In this document: one piece after another, positions 43,010-53,362 of the stretch
Layout of the letters: each line of letters begins with the position of its first letter
Position numbering within the stretch: position 1 is the first letter of the stretch
Assembly (NCBI GenBank): GCA_006386115.1
Contig: VFIW01000010.1
Coordinates: 310,001 to 374,000, forward strand
Source: Globisporangium splendens
Lineage: Eukaryota > Oomycota > Peronosporomycetes > Pythiales > Pythiaceae
Length of the DNA stretch: 64,000 bases
Direction of reading: 5' to 3'
Made by a program: the position numbers and the translations under genes
Notes under the pieces: model-generated
Databases searched by the model: none
What the model was told of the DNA's origin: nothing
Seen by the model: the letters and a program-made list of their open reading frames with translations, nothing else

Positions 43010-43555
43010 TCATTCAGTTGGCACCAAAAACAAAGATACACACCTCACAACTTGTTGGTGGCAATCGTCGCCCGCAACTGGGACGCTCTCTTGAAGAGAG
43101 CCCACGAAGGCTACCAGTGCGTTCATGAAGTGCTCCACAACTTTCGTTTTCACGATCATCTCGCCGTTCCAAGTACGGGAAAACATGGCTGGACGCTCGA
43201 AGCAGTGCTCGAGGTATTCCTCCATCTCTTGGCACTTGGCGCAACGCTGCTGCTGGAGGTTACTCGCAGAATGGACGATTTTCTGGAGATCTTCGCGAAG
43301 CTGCAGGAGTCCCAACCACGTGCACTTGCGAGAGTAGTGTGGCACTTGGCACTTCAAACCCTCAGACGATGGTGGCGTGACGTGAGCGGCGCGAAGTGAC
43401 TCGACTGTGAAGATGTCGAGTGTGAGTGAGAGAGGATCGATCGGCGTGGCGTAGATGTGCAGTCCTTGGTTTTCTTCGAGAGCACGTAGAACGGCGTTGG
43501 TGTCTAGCATTGCGTTAACGACCTTGGTTGGTGCGTGGGCAGATTTTTGAGGCAT
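43010..43555 (-). CDS. PX-like small protein, type 4 (member O)
   Basis: 181 aa from ATG 43555; a longer open frame to 43855 lacks homology to member N and is rejected. AVLRALEENQGLHIYAT, LSLTLDIFTVESLRAAHVTP, YSRKCTWLGLLQLREDL (about 74-90), CAKC (105-108), ERPAMFSRTWNGEM, VVEHFMNALVAFV and VSLFLVP. It is a tandem duplicate of member N. Confidence 0.8.
   Translation of the reverse strand: MPQKSAHAPTKVVNAMLDTNAVLRALEENQGLHIYATPIDPLSLTLDIFTVESLRAAHVTPPSSEGLKCQVPHYSRKCTWLGLLQLREDLQKIVHSASNLQQQRCAKCQEMEEYLEHCFERPAMFSRTWNGEMIVKTKVVEHFMNALVAFVGSLQESVPVAGDDCHQQVVRCVSLFLVPTE
43110..43261 (-). repeat. 152-bp block nearly identical to 41689-41840
   Basis: 151 of 152 positions agree between the two type 4 genes (the single difference is within ACATGGYTGG). 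Flanking coding sequence is clearly less similar, which points to gene conversion. Confidence 0.85.
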
Positions 43556-44214
43556 CTTGATGAAGGTGCGTTGTCTGGGCGATCGGGTGGACGAAGGTAG
43601 GTTGCTCTGTAACGCTTGTCGAATTGGAAACTGAAGAGCTCCACTGACCCATTCAGCCGTTATACGAAGGTACAGGGTGTGCTGGAGGCAGTGTCTTTCT
43701 CGTGTGGGTGCGACGAACAGACGAGTCGTCTGCATGCTGCAGCCTCCTTGATCCGAGAGATAGGCGATTATTTCTAAATGCACGTGTGGTTGAGGCTCAC
43801 CTGTTATGCACAAAGCAAACATTGTCAAGGTGCGAGTGATGGTCCATGCTTCCAATCACACCGCCACCGTTGCTGCATTCAGCGCATCCAACTTCGACGC
43901 ACACGAATCGGTTTTCTGTCTTATAGGACATATGTATATGATTCGCACTTCACGCCAGAGAGTTCCAGGCCAGCAAACAGCACACGAATGCGGTCCGGCT
44001 GGCTCTGATACTAGACGGTTGTCAGTGAGTGGTCCTCCACGAGAACAGAACATCAGATCGTACTTGATCTACCTTCCCTAATGAAGACGAACTGCACACG
44101 ACGAGATAGTCGGGTTAGTGGTCTGTCACCCCCTCAGTCGAACTCCTCAGTTTCCAATTTGGCAAGCATCCGAGAGCCACCCAGCAGCACCTCAGATCAA
44201 GACAATCGATCAGC
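43556..44214. other. Divergent promoter region of members O and P
   Basis: Shared upstream region of two head-to-head type 4 genes, with composite motif copy 5. Confidence 0.5.
43832..43859 (+). promoter_or_regulatory. 28-bp composite CCAAT motif, copy 5
   Basis: GCGAGTGATGG, spacer TCCATGCT, then TCCAATCAC, 277 nt from member O and 356 nt from the broken member P, so it may serve both directions. Confidence 0.55.
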
Positions 44215-44790
44215 ATGCTTCGACGATTTGCGCACGCTCCAGCCACAGTCTCTGTTATCTGCTTCAATGAGACGCTCGAACCAAACTCCGTTCTACGCGC
44301 TCTCGAAGGCAACCAAGGACTGCGCATCTATGCCGCACCTCGTGGCTCGAACGATCGACTTTCCGTGGCGCTCGACATCTACACTGTCGAAGCACTTCGT
44401 GCCGCCCACATCACACCGTTATCGTCTGAGAAAGAGAAGCTCCATGTGCCACGCTACGCTCGCAAGGTCATGTGGCCGTGACTCCTGCAGCTTCGCGAAG
44501 ATCTCCAGAAAATCGTCCAGACGTCAAAGTTCGTCTGCCAGCAATGCGATAAATGCCAAGAGATGGTGGAATACCTCGAGCATTGCTTCGAGCGTCCAGC
44601 GATGTTCGCGCGCACGTGGAACGGCGAAATGATCTTGAATACGAAGGTGGTGGCTCACTTCGTGAACACACTGGTATCCCTCGCGGGTTCTCTCCAAGAG
44701 TGTGCGCCAGGCGCATGCGGAGATCACCACCGACAATTTGTAAATTGCGTGTCGTCGTTCTTGGTGCCAACTTCGGCAAAGCATGAATGA
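44215..44790 (+). pseudogene. PX-like type 4 gene interrupted by one TGA
   Basis: Collinear with members N and O over its whole length in one frame (192 codons including the terminal stop): NSVLRALEGNQGLRIYAA, LSVALDIYTVEALRAAHITP, then VMWP followed by TGA at 44479-44481, then LLQLREDLQKIV, CDKC, EYLEHCFERPAMFARTWNGEM and VSSFLVP. Member O has GGA (Gly) at the stop position, so a single G-to-T change explains it. No other lesion is seen, so the loss is recent, or the stop is read through. Confidence 0.8.
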
Positions 44791-45356
44791 AACCTTGTGC
44801 ACGTAGCCAGAAAGATGTATTTGATTCGCATGTTCATGTTGCTTTGAATTGCTTAAGTTTAATATACGCCATGTCTATCAACACCTCTGGTTTTCTTTGT
44901 AAACTCTGAGGGAATCGAACAGATCTGTTTCTCGAAGCAGGTGAGAATCGCTCAGTCCACAAACCAGCGCTCCTTCGCTCTTCTGGCGCGCGCTGTAGAA
45001 GCGATATCGGCATCACAGAACCAACTGCAGTTTATCTCACATCATTAAGCTACGTCTCACTGATGACCCTTCTAGGCAAGAGCATTGATAAATGCATGAA
45101 ACACACAGCCGCCGATAGCACAAATGGTGTTAAAGAATATTGGCATTTATGTTGGAAATTCCCTGCTCTGACTGTAAACAGTGTCCACTACTGAAGCGCG
45201 ATCATCGGCCGGTTGCATTGGGTTTGGTTAAATACGAGTATGCAGGCAACGGGGCGACTATCGTGAGTCGAGAAGGCTTGGTCGTATTGGAGAGCAAGAT
45301 GCATGGAGGCTTGTTTGTGTCAGTGTTCAGCAGAATCGCGCGCTTTGAAATTGCGC
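44791..45356. other. Intergenic
   Basis: Nothing recognised. Confidence 0.5.
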
Positions 45357-46001
45357 CTACGAGTCATCACTATTCGCCGGTTGCAAGAACGCGAACAGGA
45401 GTTGCGGGATCTGCTCTTGGCCCTCGCACGCGCGGCAGCCGTTGTTCTTCTTACTGCGCAGCGTCATGTCCATGAGTGAGTTCATAAACTTGTGGAGAAT
45501 ACGAGCTTTCACGTTCCGCGTGAACAGAAGGTTCATAAAGCGCTTTGGTTGGCTGCTGCTCAGCAAGATCGAGTTCACGACGTCGTTGCAAAACTGGCAC
45601 CGCAGCAAGCTGTGACTGGTTTGCGCCAGACGATAGATGGCACTGCGCAATTTGATGAATTCGGAAAAGCACCGCTCAACCTGGAAGTCGGGCTCTCTCG
45701 TCAATGCAAGATTTGCACTACTCTCGCAGCCACTGGCGTCTCGAATGAAGCTCTTGGACTGTTTGCTGCGATTGTTGGTTGGGATGCGGCTCTCGGATTT
45801 TTGCAAAAACACGTCGATGACGTAGCAGATAGCATCACCGCGCTCAACGAATCGATTCACCTGGATCGCCTCGATTTTTCGCAGCGATGTCATCGTCGCC
45901 ATGCCCTGCGAGTACCGCTCTGGGAACATATCCACCTGTGTCAGCGGCTTGAGGCAGCCGCATGATAGTTGGGACGCAGTCGACGTCGTGGAATCGAGCA
46001 T
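45357..46001 (-). CDS. PX-like small protein, type Q
   Basis: 214 aa. SLRKIEAIQVNRFVERGD, CYVIDVFLQKSESRIPTN, a linker with Ser/Lys, PDFQVERCFSEFIKLR (about 104-119, Cys replacing the second Arg), CQFC (135-138), SSSQPKRFMNLLF, a helix with RILHKFMNSLMDMTL, a Cys in RACEGQEQ and LLFAFLQP. It combines the SRIPTN and GQEQ marks of types F-J with the CNE/CND-type pair of type 1. Confidence 0.82.
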   Translation of the reverse strand: MLDSTTSTASQLSCGCLKPLTQVDMFPERYSQGMATMTSLRKIEAIQVNRFVERGDAICYVIDVFLQKSESRIPTNNRSKQSKSFIRDASGCESSANLALTREPDFQVERCFSEFIKLRSAIYRLAQTSHSLLRCQFCNDVVNSILLSSSQPKRFMNLLFTRNVKARILHKFMNSLMDMTLRSKKNNGCRACEGQEQIPQLLFAFLQPANSDDS

Positions 46002-48186
46002 CTTGTTGTTTGCTTGGTTGGTCGTAATCTGTGAACTGGTGGAGGTGGGATGGATGCTTGACTTCTGAAGTTGGACGTCTGGTGAAATTCGCTGATCAGC
46101 AACTGGGTTGATTGTTGATGTTGTTGCTTGCTCAGGAGCGAGAGAATTGAAAAGTGAAGGGTCTCACTGTTGTGTCGGAGGTGCCGACTTTCTTGTTTGG
46201 TCAGTTCATGCGTCACATGCGCATTCACTCACGCACATTCACCTGGCGTGGACGCGGGAAAGTGCACAAAGCGGAACCACATTCATGGTTACCAGGACCA
46301 CCCTCACTCACACAAACTCCCTCTCCTTCCAAAGTTGTCATTTCGCGATCACATGTTGACACTCTCCTCGTTCGCATTCACGTTGGCGAGCGGCGTTGTG
46401 ATTGGCTCGCAGCCGATGAGCTGGTGCAATGGCGCTCTCTCGGCTGCCAGAATCTTTCTGAGCGTGACGACTTGACCCGACTGTCACACTTGCGCTGAGT
46501 TTGACATTGGAGCAATCAAGTGTGAGTTGAGTGGCTGGTGGAGAGAGCGCGCCTTCCTCCCTCGCTCACACGATTTCGCTTCTGGTTCTGGCTCGTGCCG
46601 GCGCTTTTGGAGGTGAATGTGTGCGCGAGCGTGTCAGAAACAAGACATGAGCTCTTCGCATGCAGATGTGTCATTCATCCGTGTGCCAGAGACAGGGTTC
46701 ATCCCAGTTTGACCCGTGAATGGGGTATTCGGGCACTTGAACGAATGGCTCCAGATGTGACAGTCTCAGGTGGGTTGGAAACTGGTTTGTCCCGACACGG
46801 CTTTCGCCGCATGCACTGAACATGCACCGACTGCAGCCCAAGCACCAAAACGCATTCAACACGTGGTCTATCGCAGCAAAAGAGAAACCTGCGCGACTTA
46901 TGATTGGTGTGAATCTCGCGGCTTTCTCCGCAGGCACCAATAGTGCACAGTTTCAACTGATCGCAAAGCTTAATTGAACGACTCCACAGCGATCTTCGAG
47001 CTTTTTGTTGCCAGCAAGACGTCACCGAGCATGAGAGGAACTTCGTCGATGAGTTGCAATCCGCCTCGAGTCTTTCACGACTGACAAAGTACGGGTGCTG
47101 AAATTCGTTTCGTGGTGATTCGGACGACTCTGCCTACGTAAACCACAAAATGCTCGGCGCCGAAGGCTCGCCCTCATTGAGCCTTCCTGCCGGATTGTTC
47201 TCTGATAATCGTGGTACCACGCAATCCAGTGTGTGTTCATGCATTGGATATGCTGGGTTCAATCGCTAGGCTAGCGGTTCGGAGAGAGTCCTGGACAACG
47301 AATACCATGCGCTTCTGCTGTAGCGGACGTGAGATCAAAACTGCTCACAGTAGATGCTGTACGCTGACGCGATGTTCGCTCACGAGAACGAATCCTCAGT
47401 GGACTCAAATTCACGTTGCTTCACGATGAACAGTGCATGTAAGCGACATCGTGAGGAGAAGTCCCGTCATGATGGCACATCTCCTGTGCGACGAGTACTG
47501 TAGCATTTCCAGACTGTGAAATTCAGCATTGCGTGTGAAGAATTCAGCGCGGTCGCGGACTTCTGCCGCCAAAGCCACGCGCCAACGACCGACGAAGTGA
47601 GTGGTGAGCAAGCATCAAGCTTTCTGATGAGGACTCCGCGCACTGTACAACTACGTCCGCGCTCGTATAGCTAGTTCATTCAACTCCTAACTTGAACACT
47701 CCTTAATGCCATCGTTTTGGCTATGTCCGCGCCTCGTGTGAGGCTTTTTCTTTCGTGATGGCGATGTGTGGGCTGTGATTGCTGTTGAGTGGTCACCATT
47801 ACCGTGACTTGGCACATTCGACTATTTTGATTTCTATATCCGTTCTTATCGTATGTACGCATACAAATTTGGCGTTGTTAGCTGTAATACTCCTCTGATG
47901 CGGATACTACTCGATTTCATGCTGTACCTCTTCCTTGAACTTCAACGATTCCTTTGTACCTGCCGAGATGGGCTGACGTGGTCCATCCCTTTAATTGCGT
48001 TGCGCTGCTTCCACTTCCGCATGGTTCCCTCCATCCTCCCTCTCTATCGTGCGCCTCCCTATAGAAAAAGAATCCCCATCCTGCGGTTCTCTTCACGCGC
48101 CGCTGATTGCTTCATTCTTCAATCGGCATCCTCCAAGTCGCTGGCACCTCCTGACTAAAAACAGATTAAAATCAATCACAGCCAAA
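46002..48186. other. Gene-free stretch of about 2.2 kb
   Basis: No family motif or other domain in any frame. Several CCAAT-like sites (for example GTGATTGGCTCG near 46397). Upstream region of the phosphodiesterase gene at its right end. Confidence 0.45.
48112..48118 (+). promoter_or_regulatory. Initiator-like element of the phosphodiesterase gene
   Basis: TCATTCT, 69 nt before ATG 48187; the in-frame extension upstream to 47995 would start before this element and is therefore unlikely to be coding. Confidence 0.45.
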
Positions 48187-49449
48187 ATGGCCAAGGTCTG
48201 GTACACTAGCACCTTGCTTCTGGCCGTCGCTGGCATGACGACGGCGCAGACGACGAACTGCCAAGTCGCGCGCAACGTGACGTCACCGACGATCATTGGC
48301 CACCGCGGCGCGCCGGGGTACCTCCCGGAGCACACGCTCGAAGGCTACACGCTGGCGATCGAAATGGGTGTCGACTTCATCGAACCCGATCTGGTCATGA
48401 CCAAGGACGGCGTACTCGTGTCGCGCCACGAGCCCAACATCATCGACACGACCGACGTGTCGGACCACCCCGAGTTCGCGGACCGCAAGAAGACCGTCAA
48501 GATCGACGGCATCCCGTTCGTCGGCTTCTTCGTGAGCGACTTCACGCTCGCTGAGATCAAGACTCTGCGCGCGAAACAGGCCATGGTCGACCGCGACCAC
48601 AGCTACGACGGGCTGTACGAGATCCCGACGTTCGACGAGATCATCGCGCTCGCCAAGGCCAAGGCCATCGAGGTGAACCGCACGATCGGGATCTACCCAG
48701 AGACCAAGCACTCGTTCTACCACCGCAACCTCAGTCTCCCGCTCGAGGAGAAGATCCTCTCGACATTAGAGGCAGCTGGGTGGAACAACGCCGACGCGCC
48801 GGTGTACATCCAGTCGTTCGAGCAGAGCAACTTGCAGGAGATCCGCAAGAACTCGACGGTCAAGCTCGTGCAGCTCGTGGATGCCTATGGCGCGCCGTAC
48901 GACTGGACTGTGAGTGGTCGCAACGGCACCTTCCTCGACATGCTCACGAAGGAAGGGCTGGACGAAGTCAAGACGTACGCGAACGTGATCGCGCCGTACA
49001 AGCGCCAGCTGGTCTCGGTTCGCGGCGTCCAACTCAGTGCCACAGGGTCCATCGTGGATTCCGACGGTGACGGCGTCGTTGGCGACTCGGACTACTACAC
49101 GTACGTGAACAACACGATCATCGAAGACGCACACGCGCGCGGTCTTTTGGTGCACACGTGGACGTTCCGTGACGAGAGCTACCGACTCGCGCGCAACTAC
49201 TCGAACGACCCCAAGCTCGAGTACATTGACTTTTTCTCGCGCGGCATCGACGGTTTGTTCTCGGACAATGGCAAGACTGCCGTCGCGGCGCGCGAGATCT
49301 ACCTGAACGAAAGCACGCAGACGAACTGCTCCCCTGAAACTAGTACAACCAGTGGAGCCAACCAGGCTCACATGCCGACATTTGTTGGCTTCGTACCAAT
49401 GTTTTTGGGCATTGGGATCGAATTGTACAGACAAGTTGGTGGCAATTAG
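48187..49449 (+). CDS. Secreted glycerophosphodiester phosphodiesterase
   Basis: 420 aa from ATG 48187. Residues 1-20 are a signal peptide (STLLLAVAGMTTA core). The GDPD domain follows: IIGHRGAPGYLPEHT (His39-Arg40), VDFIEPDLVMTKDG (Glu66 and Asp68) and SRHE (His81) give the metal and acid-base residues. IYPETKH, VYIQSFE and a late LLVHTWTFRDE segment complete the TIM barrel. There are several N-x-S/T sites. The last 25 residues include a hydrophobic stretch (FVGFVPMFLGIGI), which could be a GPI-anchor signal or membrane anchor. It would hydrolyse glycerophosphodiesters to glycerol-3-phosphate outside the cell, for example for phosphate scavenging. Confidence 0.92.
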   Translation: MAKVWYTSTLLLAVAGMTTAQTTNCQVARNVTSPTIIGHRGAPGYLPEHTLEGYTLAIEMGVDFIEPDLVMTKDGVLVSRHEPNIIDTTDVSDHPEFADRKKTVKIDGIPFVGFFVSDFTLAEIKTLRAKQAMVDRDHSYDGLYEIPTFDEIIALAKAKAIEVNRTIGIYPETKHSFYHRNLSLPLEEKILSTLEAAGWNNADAPVYIQSFEQSNLQEIRKNSTVKLVQLVDAYGAPYDWTVSGRNGTFLDMLTKEGLDEVKTYANVIAPYKRQLVSVRGVQLSATGSIVDSDGDGVVGDSDYYTYVNNTIIEDAHARGLLVHTWTFRDESYRLARNYSNDPKLEYIDFFSRGIDGLFSDNGKTAVAAREIYLNESTQTNCSPETSTTSGANQAHMPTFVGFVPMFLGIGIELYRQVGGN

Positions 49450-49531
49450 CCAGGTAACGTCGTGCATCTCTATGCTTTTTTATGTGAATAAATAACTAGA
49501 CGTGACCTCTTTTCTACTGCTCTTACAAACT

Positions 49532-50242
49532 CTAAACCAGCATCTGGGTTCGCTCGATGACGCTCATGTCTCGACGCAGGAACTGGTCGATTAGCGTCGG
49601 GATGACCTCGTACCCGACGCACATCAGGCATCCCTGAAGCCGTCGCCCGCTGGTCTCGAGACCGATCGCGAGCGCGATGGCGCGGTTGAGAAACTCCGAG
49701 AGCACTTGCCGACGCAGTCGCCGTCCAGCACAGTACTTCACAAAAGTGCGCGGATGGCTGTAGCAGTGGTGCAGAAACAGCCGGAAGCGGTCGCAGTACA
49801 TGCACACGTTGATGGGCTCTTGCGTACAGAACATCAGGATCTCGTCGCGCAGCTCGTCAAAGTTCGAGAACCGACGCACGACCTTGAAGTCGGGCTCTGG
49901 TCGCTTCTGCGACTGCAGCTTGTGCTTCTTTTGGCGGGTCGAGTGGAGATACTTTGTAGGTGACGTCGTGGACACGTTCGTCGGGATCCGACTGGTGTTG
50001 TGTGTCAGGAACACGTCGATCACATAGTACGTCACACCCCGGAATTCCTCGATGCTGTTGATCTCGGCGTGGTCGATCCGTTTAAGGAACGCCAGCGACG
50101 CAGCAGCCCGCGGGGACCGCTTCGGGAGCAGACACCGTGGATGCAGCTCTGGGATCACGTTACCGTAGCTACTTGTGGTGCTGCTGTTGTTGCAACATGC
50201 ACTTGGGGAGCTGATGCACTCCACTGCAACTGGTTCCTGCAT
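49532..50242 (-). CDS. PX-like small protein, type S
   Basis: 236 aa from ATG 50242; the frame extends eight codons to a TTG that I do not use. The N-terminus is Cys/Ser-rich. SLAFLKRIDHAEINSIEEFRG, YYVIDVFLTHNTSRIPTN, a basic Lys/Gln linker, PDFKVVRRFSNFDELR (about 117-132), CMYC (147-150), a helix with RRQVLSEFLNRAIALA, two Cys in GCLMC, and LIDQFLRRD. A hybrid of type 1 (LAFL, EIN, YYV) and of the SRIPTN group. Confidence 0.82.
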   Translation of the reverse strand: MQEPVAVECISSPSACCNNSSTTSSYGNVIPELHPRCLLPKRSPRAAASLAFLKRIDHAEINSIEEFRGVTYYVIDVFLTHNTSRIPTNVSTTSPTKYLHSTRQKKHKLQSQKRPEPDFKVVRRFSNFDELRDEILMFCTQEPINVCMYCDRFRLFLHHCYSHPRTFVKYCAGRRLRRQVLSEFLNRAIALAIGLETSGRRLQGCLMCVGYEVIPTLIDQFLRRDMSVIERTQMLV

Positions 50243-51060
50243 GTCTTGTCCTGCGTCGGTGGACAAATCTCAACGGGCGTTGACTTGGTCGGAAGCGAGC
50301 GACTTGAGCAATGAACGACTCGCTCGTCTGCAGCAGAGAGCAGATCGTGTGCATGTGGCATAACTGCGGGCCAGTGGAAAATTATCTTTTTTGGCCGAGG
50401 GTGGGAGGAGATCTTTTTTTTCCGAGTGTCGCATCACCCACGCCGACTGAATGGATGCAACATGCGTCACCGCCAACGACTGCGAGCTGTCGACGCTGCT
50501 GTATCGAAGCGTACCGTAGGCAGATTATTTGACACTCATGGAAGATTCCGATTCGCTGGTTCCTTCCAGCCACCTCTTCTAAACGAGAGATGAAGTGCGC
50601 GTCCACCACTTCTTTGGCGGATGCGTCCACGCAGCAGCAGCGCACGCGACGTGGCAGCCGCGCATCAAATCGATTCTACCGCACGCCTGCGCGCAGTGGT
50701 GCAGCTCCTCAAAGGTCAAAATAGGGCAAAGCACAATAAAGTTTGCACAGATGGGCTCTTCGTTGTGTCAATCAACACTGCCTCTGGAGGTGCAGTATTG
50801 CAGTCAAAGTGTATCGGTGATCATACTTAGATCTCTGCTGTTAGAAGCTTTTTATACGCAGCGTGCTGTTTCGTGCGATTCGGTCTGGCGTGAAAAGATA
50901 TTTCAGGGGAGGAGTGGTGGCGCAGCATGCACGGAAGTGTCAAGGACCAACCTCGTCGCTTTCTCGGCATTTTTTAAATGGGTTGAGTGCATCTCCTGCT
51001 CTTCTTCTTGACCGCCATCTGGTGTATTCTCCATCCTTCATCTGTTGCGGAAAGTGAATC
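50243..51060. other. Intergenic left of the LINE insertion
   Basis: No gene seen. Upstream region of type S plus non-coding sequence up to the target-site duplication. Confidence 0.5.
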
Positions 51061-51073
51061 TGTTCCTGAGATT
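51061..51073. repeat. Target-site duplication, left copy
   Basis: TGTTCCTGAGATT, identical to 56136-56148 at the other end of the LINE. Flanking bases differ on both sides. Confidence 0.85.
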
Positions 51074-51191
51074 GTTGTTGTTGTTGTTGTGGTATATTGT
51101 GTTACGTTATCGAACGACAGTATCCTTGCTCCTACTTACACCGAAACCAGCTTCAGATAGAAGAGTGAGCGCAAAAGCGGCTCGAGCAGCG

Positions 51192-53009
51192 CTAGCCGTT
51201 CGAGTCGTGGAGCAGCTCGGCGAAAGATTTCGCGTCACTCGTGATGTCGAGCCATGAACGAGTGTTTGCTCCTGTGCTGCCGTTTAGCCAATGGCCGACG
51301 TCAGTAGGGAGGTGTTGCAGGATGCCGGCGAGTTCCGTTGGGCGTTGCGCCGGTGTGCTTTGCATGGAGGTAGCTGTGTCCATGGCGATGTTTGCAGCCA
51401 GGTCCGCCATCTTGTTGTGCTCTCGGTAATGGTGTGTCCAACTCAGTACGCGGAGCTGGTTGCAGGCTTGGACACATTGCAAGTATAACCGCTTGAGTGC
51501 TGCCTTCTTGGGGGGTATCTGCCGGTTGAATTGCTGGATGATCATGTTGCTATCTCCGACGACGTGCAGCGGCGTGAGTTTGTGAGTCGCCGCATATTGC
51601 AACCCGTGCAGGAGTCCGCGGTATTCTGCGACGTTGTTGGTGGTGGACCGGTGTGCGTAAGACATGCTCGAGACCCAATGGAGTCGTTGGTCTGTGGTTC
51701 CGCGCCGGAGGCGAACGATGATGGAGCCGGCGCCGCCAGGACCTGGGTTGCCTCTGGAGCTGCCATCGAAGAAGAGTAGGAAGGCGTCCTCAGGGGCCAG
51801 CGTCAGGGTGGGGGTCACTGGCTCCTGTGCTGTTACCGCGCGTCCAAGGGCGACGAGCGTGTCTAAAGCTGGCGAGTCTTCTGCGGGTAGGTACACCCTG
51901 GCGAGCCGTTGGAGAAAATTGATCCGCGTTGTCGTGATAGCTAACCCGATATCTGGTGGCGCTGGTGGTGCTAATTTGTTTGTCCAAGGGTCGTCCACTT
52001 GGAGTAGAGTCCGCGCTCGCCAGATGCTCGACATTGCGGTTGCGCACATCGTTTGCCACAATAGATTCGCCATCGGGAAAAGGTGTTCTGTTTGTGCTGC
52101 GATTTGTTCCGGGCTTGCTGGGTCGCTCTCGTTACCTTCACCAGGCAGCTTGGGAATCCCTGGGAGACGCATGCCGAAAACTGCGACGGCTGGGTGCGCA
52201 GGAAATCTGACGTCAAGCTCCATCCATTTGTCCACCAAGGGCTTCCACAGAGCTGTCGCGTGTGGGCAATCCCAGAAGATGTGGCCGATCGTGGCTACTG
52301 GTACCGAGGTGCAGCTCACATGAGGACAGGCCATGGAGGCATCTCGTGTGTTCCAGGCGCTGATCGAGCCGGCTTTTATTCGGAATATCAGCTGCCTGTC
52401 CGCGGCCGACAAGCCTGGGATTCTCGCGATGGATGTCCATTTGAGGGCTGACCGTCCTTCGTTCATTGCGTTAGTTGTCGCGATATCATCTCGTGTGGTC
52501 TGCCGGTCAAGCCTGGTCTCTCGTGCGGCGATACCTTCACGTTCCCTGGTCGCTGCGCAGTGGCGTCTGTACTTCTTGCGCGAGCACTTCCATCGTTCGG
52601 CGCCTCCCCATACACTGACAAGTCGTGTGTACCTCGGGTGAGGGTGGAACTTGAGTCGTTTGCGGCCAGCGTCCGAGGTCGCGGCATTGTCTAGGTCTGC
52701 GCTGCACCGCGCCGCGTGGACTGCCTTGGCGATGAGAGCGTCGTGGTGCTGTACATGATGTGAGTCCAGGAGGTGCCACTCGTGGTGTTGCTCTACAGTC
52801 TGGTCGTAAGGCCGTAAGACTTCCTCCTCGCGCGGTCGATTCAGCAATTTTGGGAAGTTGTACAGGAGAGCAAAACAGAGGCGCTGGAAGGCACGAGCTG
52901 TAGGTGCTGTCGCGGTTTCGATTCCTGGCACGTAGTGAAAGCACACTTGTCCCGGCTGCTTCCACTTCCACCGCACAATCTGGCCGAGTTCATTCCAGTC
53001 ACCAGCCAA
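51192..53009 (-). pseudogene. LINE ORF2 3' part: zinc finger and RNase H
   Basis: A 605-codon stretch without its own ATG. It contains a zf-RVT-like cluster (CPHVSC ... HIFWDC) in the middle and a full RNase H domain near the C-terminus: FFDGSSRGNPGPGGAG (first Asp), NNVAEYRGLLHGL (Glu) and VVGDSNMIIQQ (second Asp), with a final MADLAAN Asp. All four acidic residues are kept. Its frame continues upstream past the TAA at 53178-53180 to the frameshift, so it is part of the same original ORF as the RT. Confidence 0.85.
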
Positions 53010-53362
53010 TCTGGACCTAGCGAGGGAATACGTGCCTCCTTTGCGGTCGATGAGCCAACCGCTCTGCCGTACATCGCAGTGTCGAAGCCACTCCCAGCAG
53101 AATTGCCCTCGATCTTTCCTGCGTTGCTGCTCAGAGCGGGCGATGTTCGCTCGCGTTGTCGCATCTACTGTGAAGCTTTACTGGTCTTGATCCCACTTGG
53201 CCGCGTTGTACGCCTGAGATAGCAATCTTGCTACTCGCGCGATGTCAGCAACAGCAGCTTGATCAGGTGACGTGGGGTGTGCATCGGTCACTATCTGTCG
53301 TCCAGTCGCCCAAAGAGATGTGAGGAGACGAGGACGCGAGGCCGCGGATGATGGAGTTGGCG

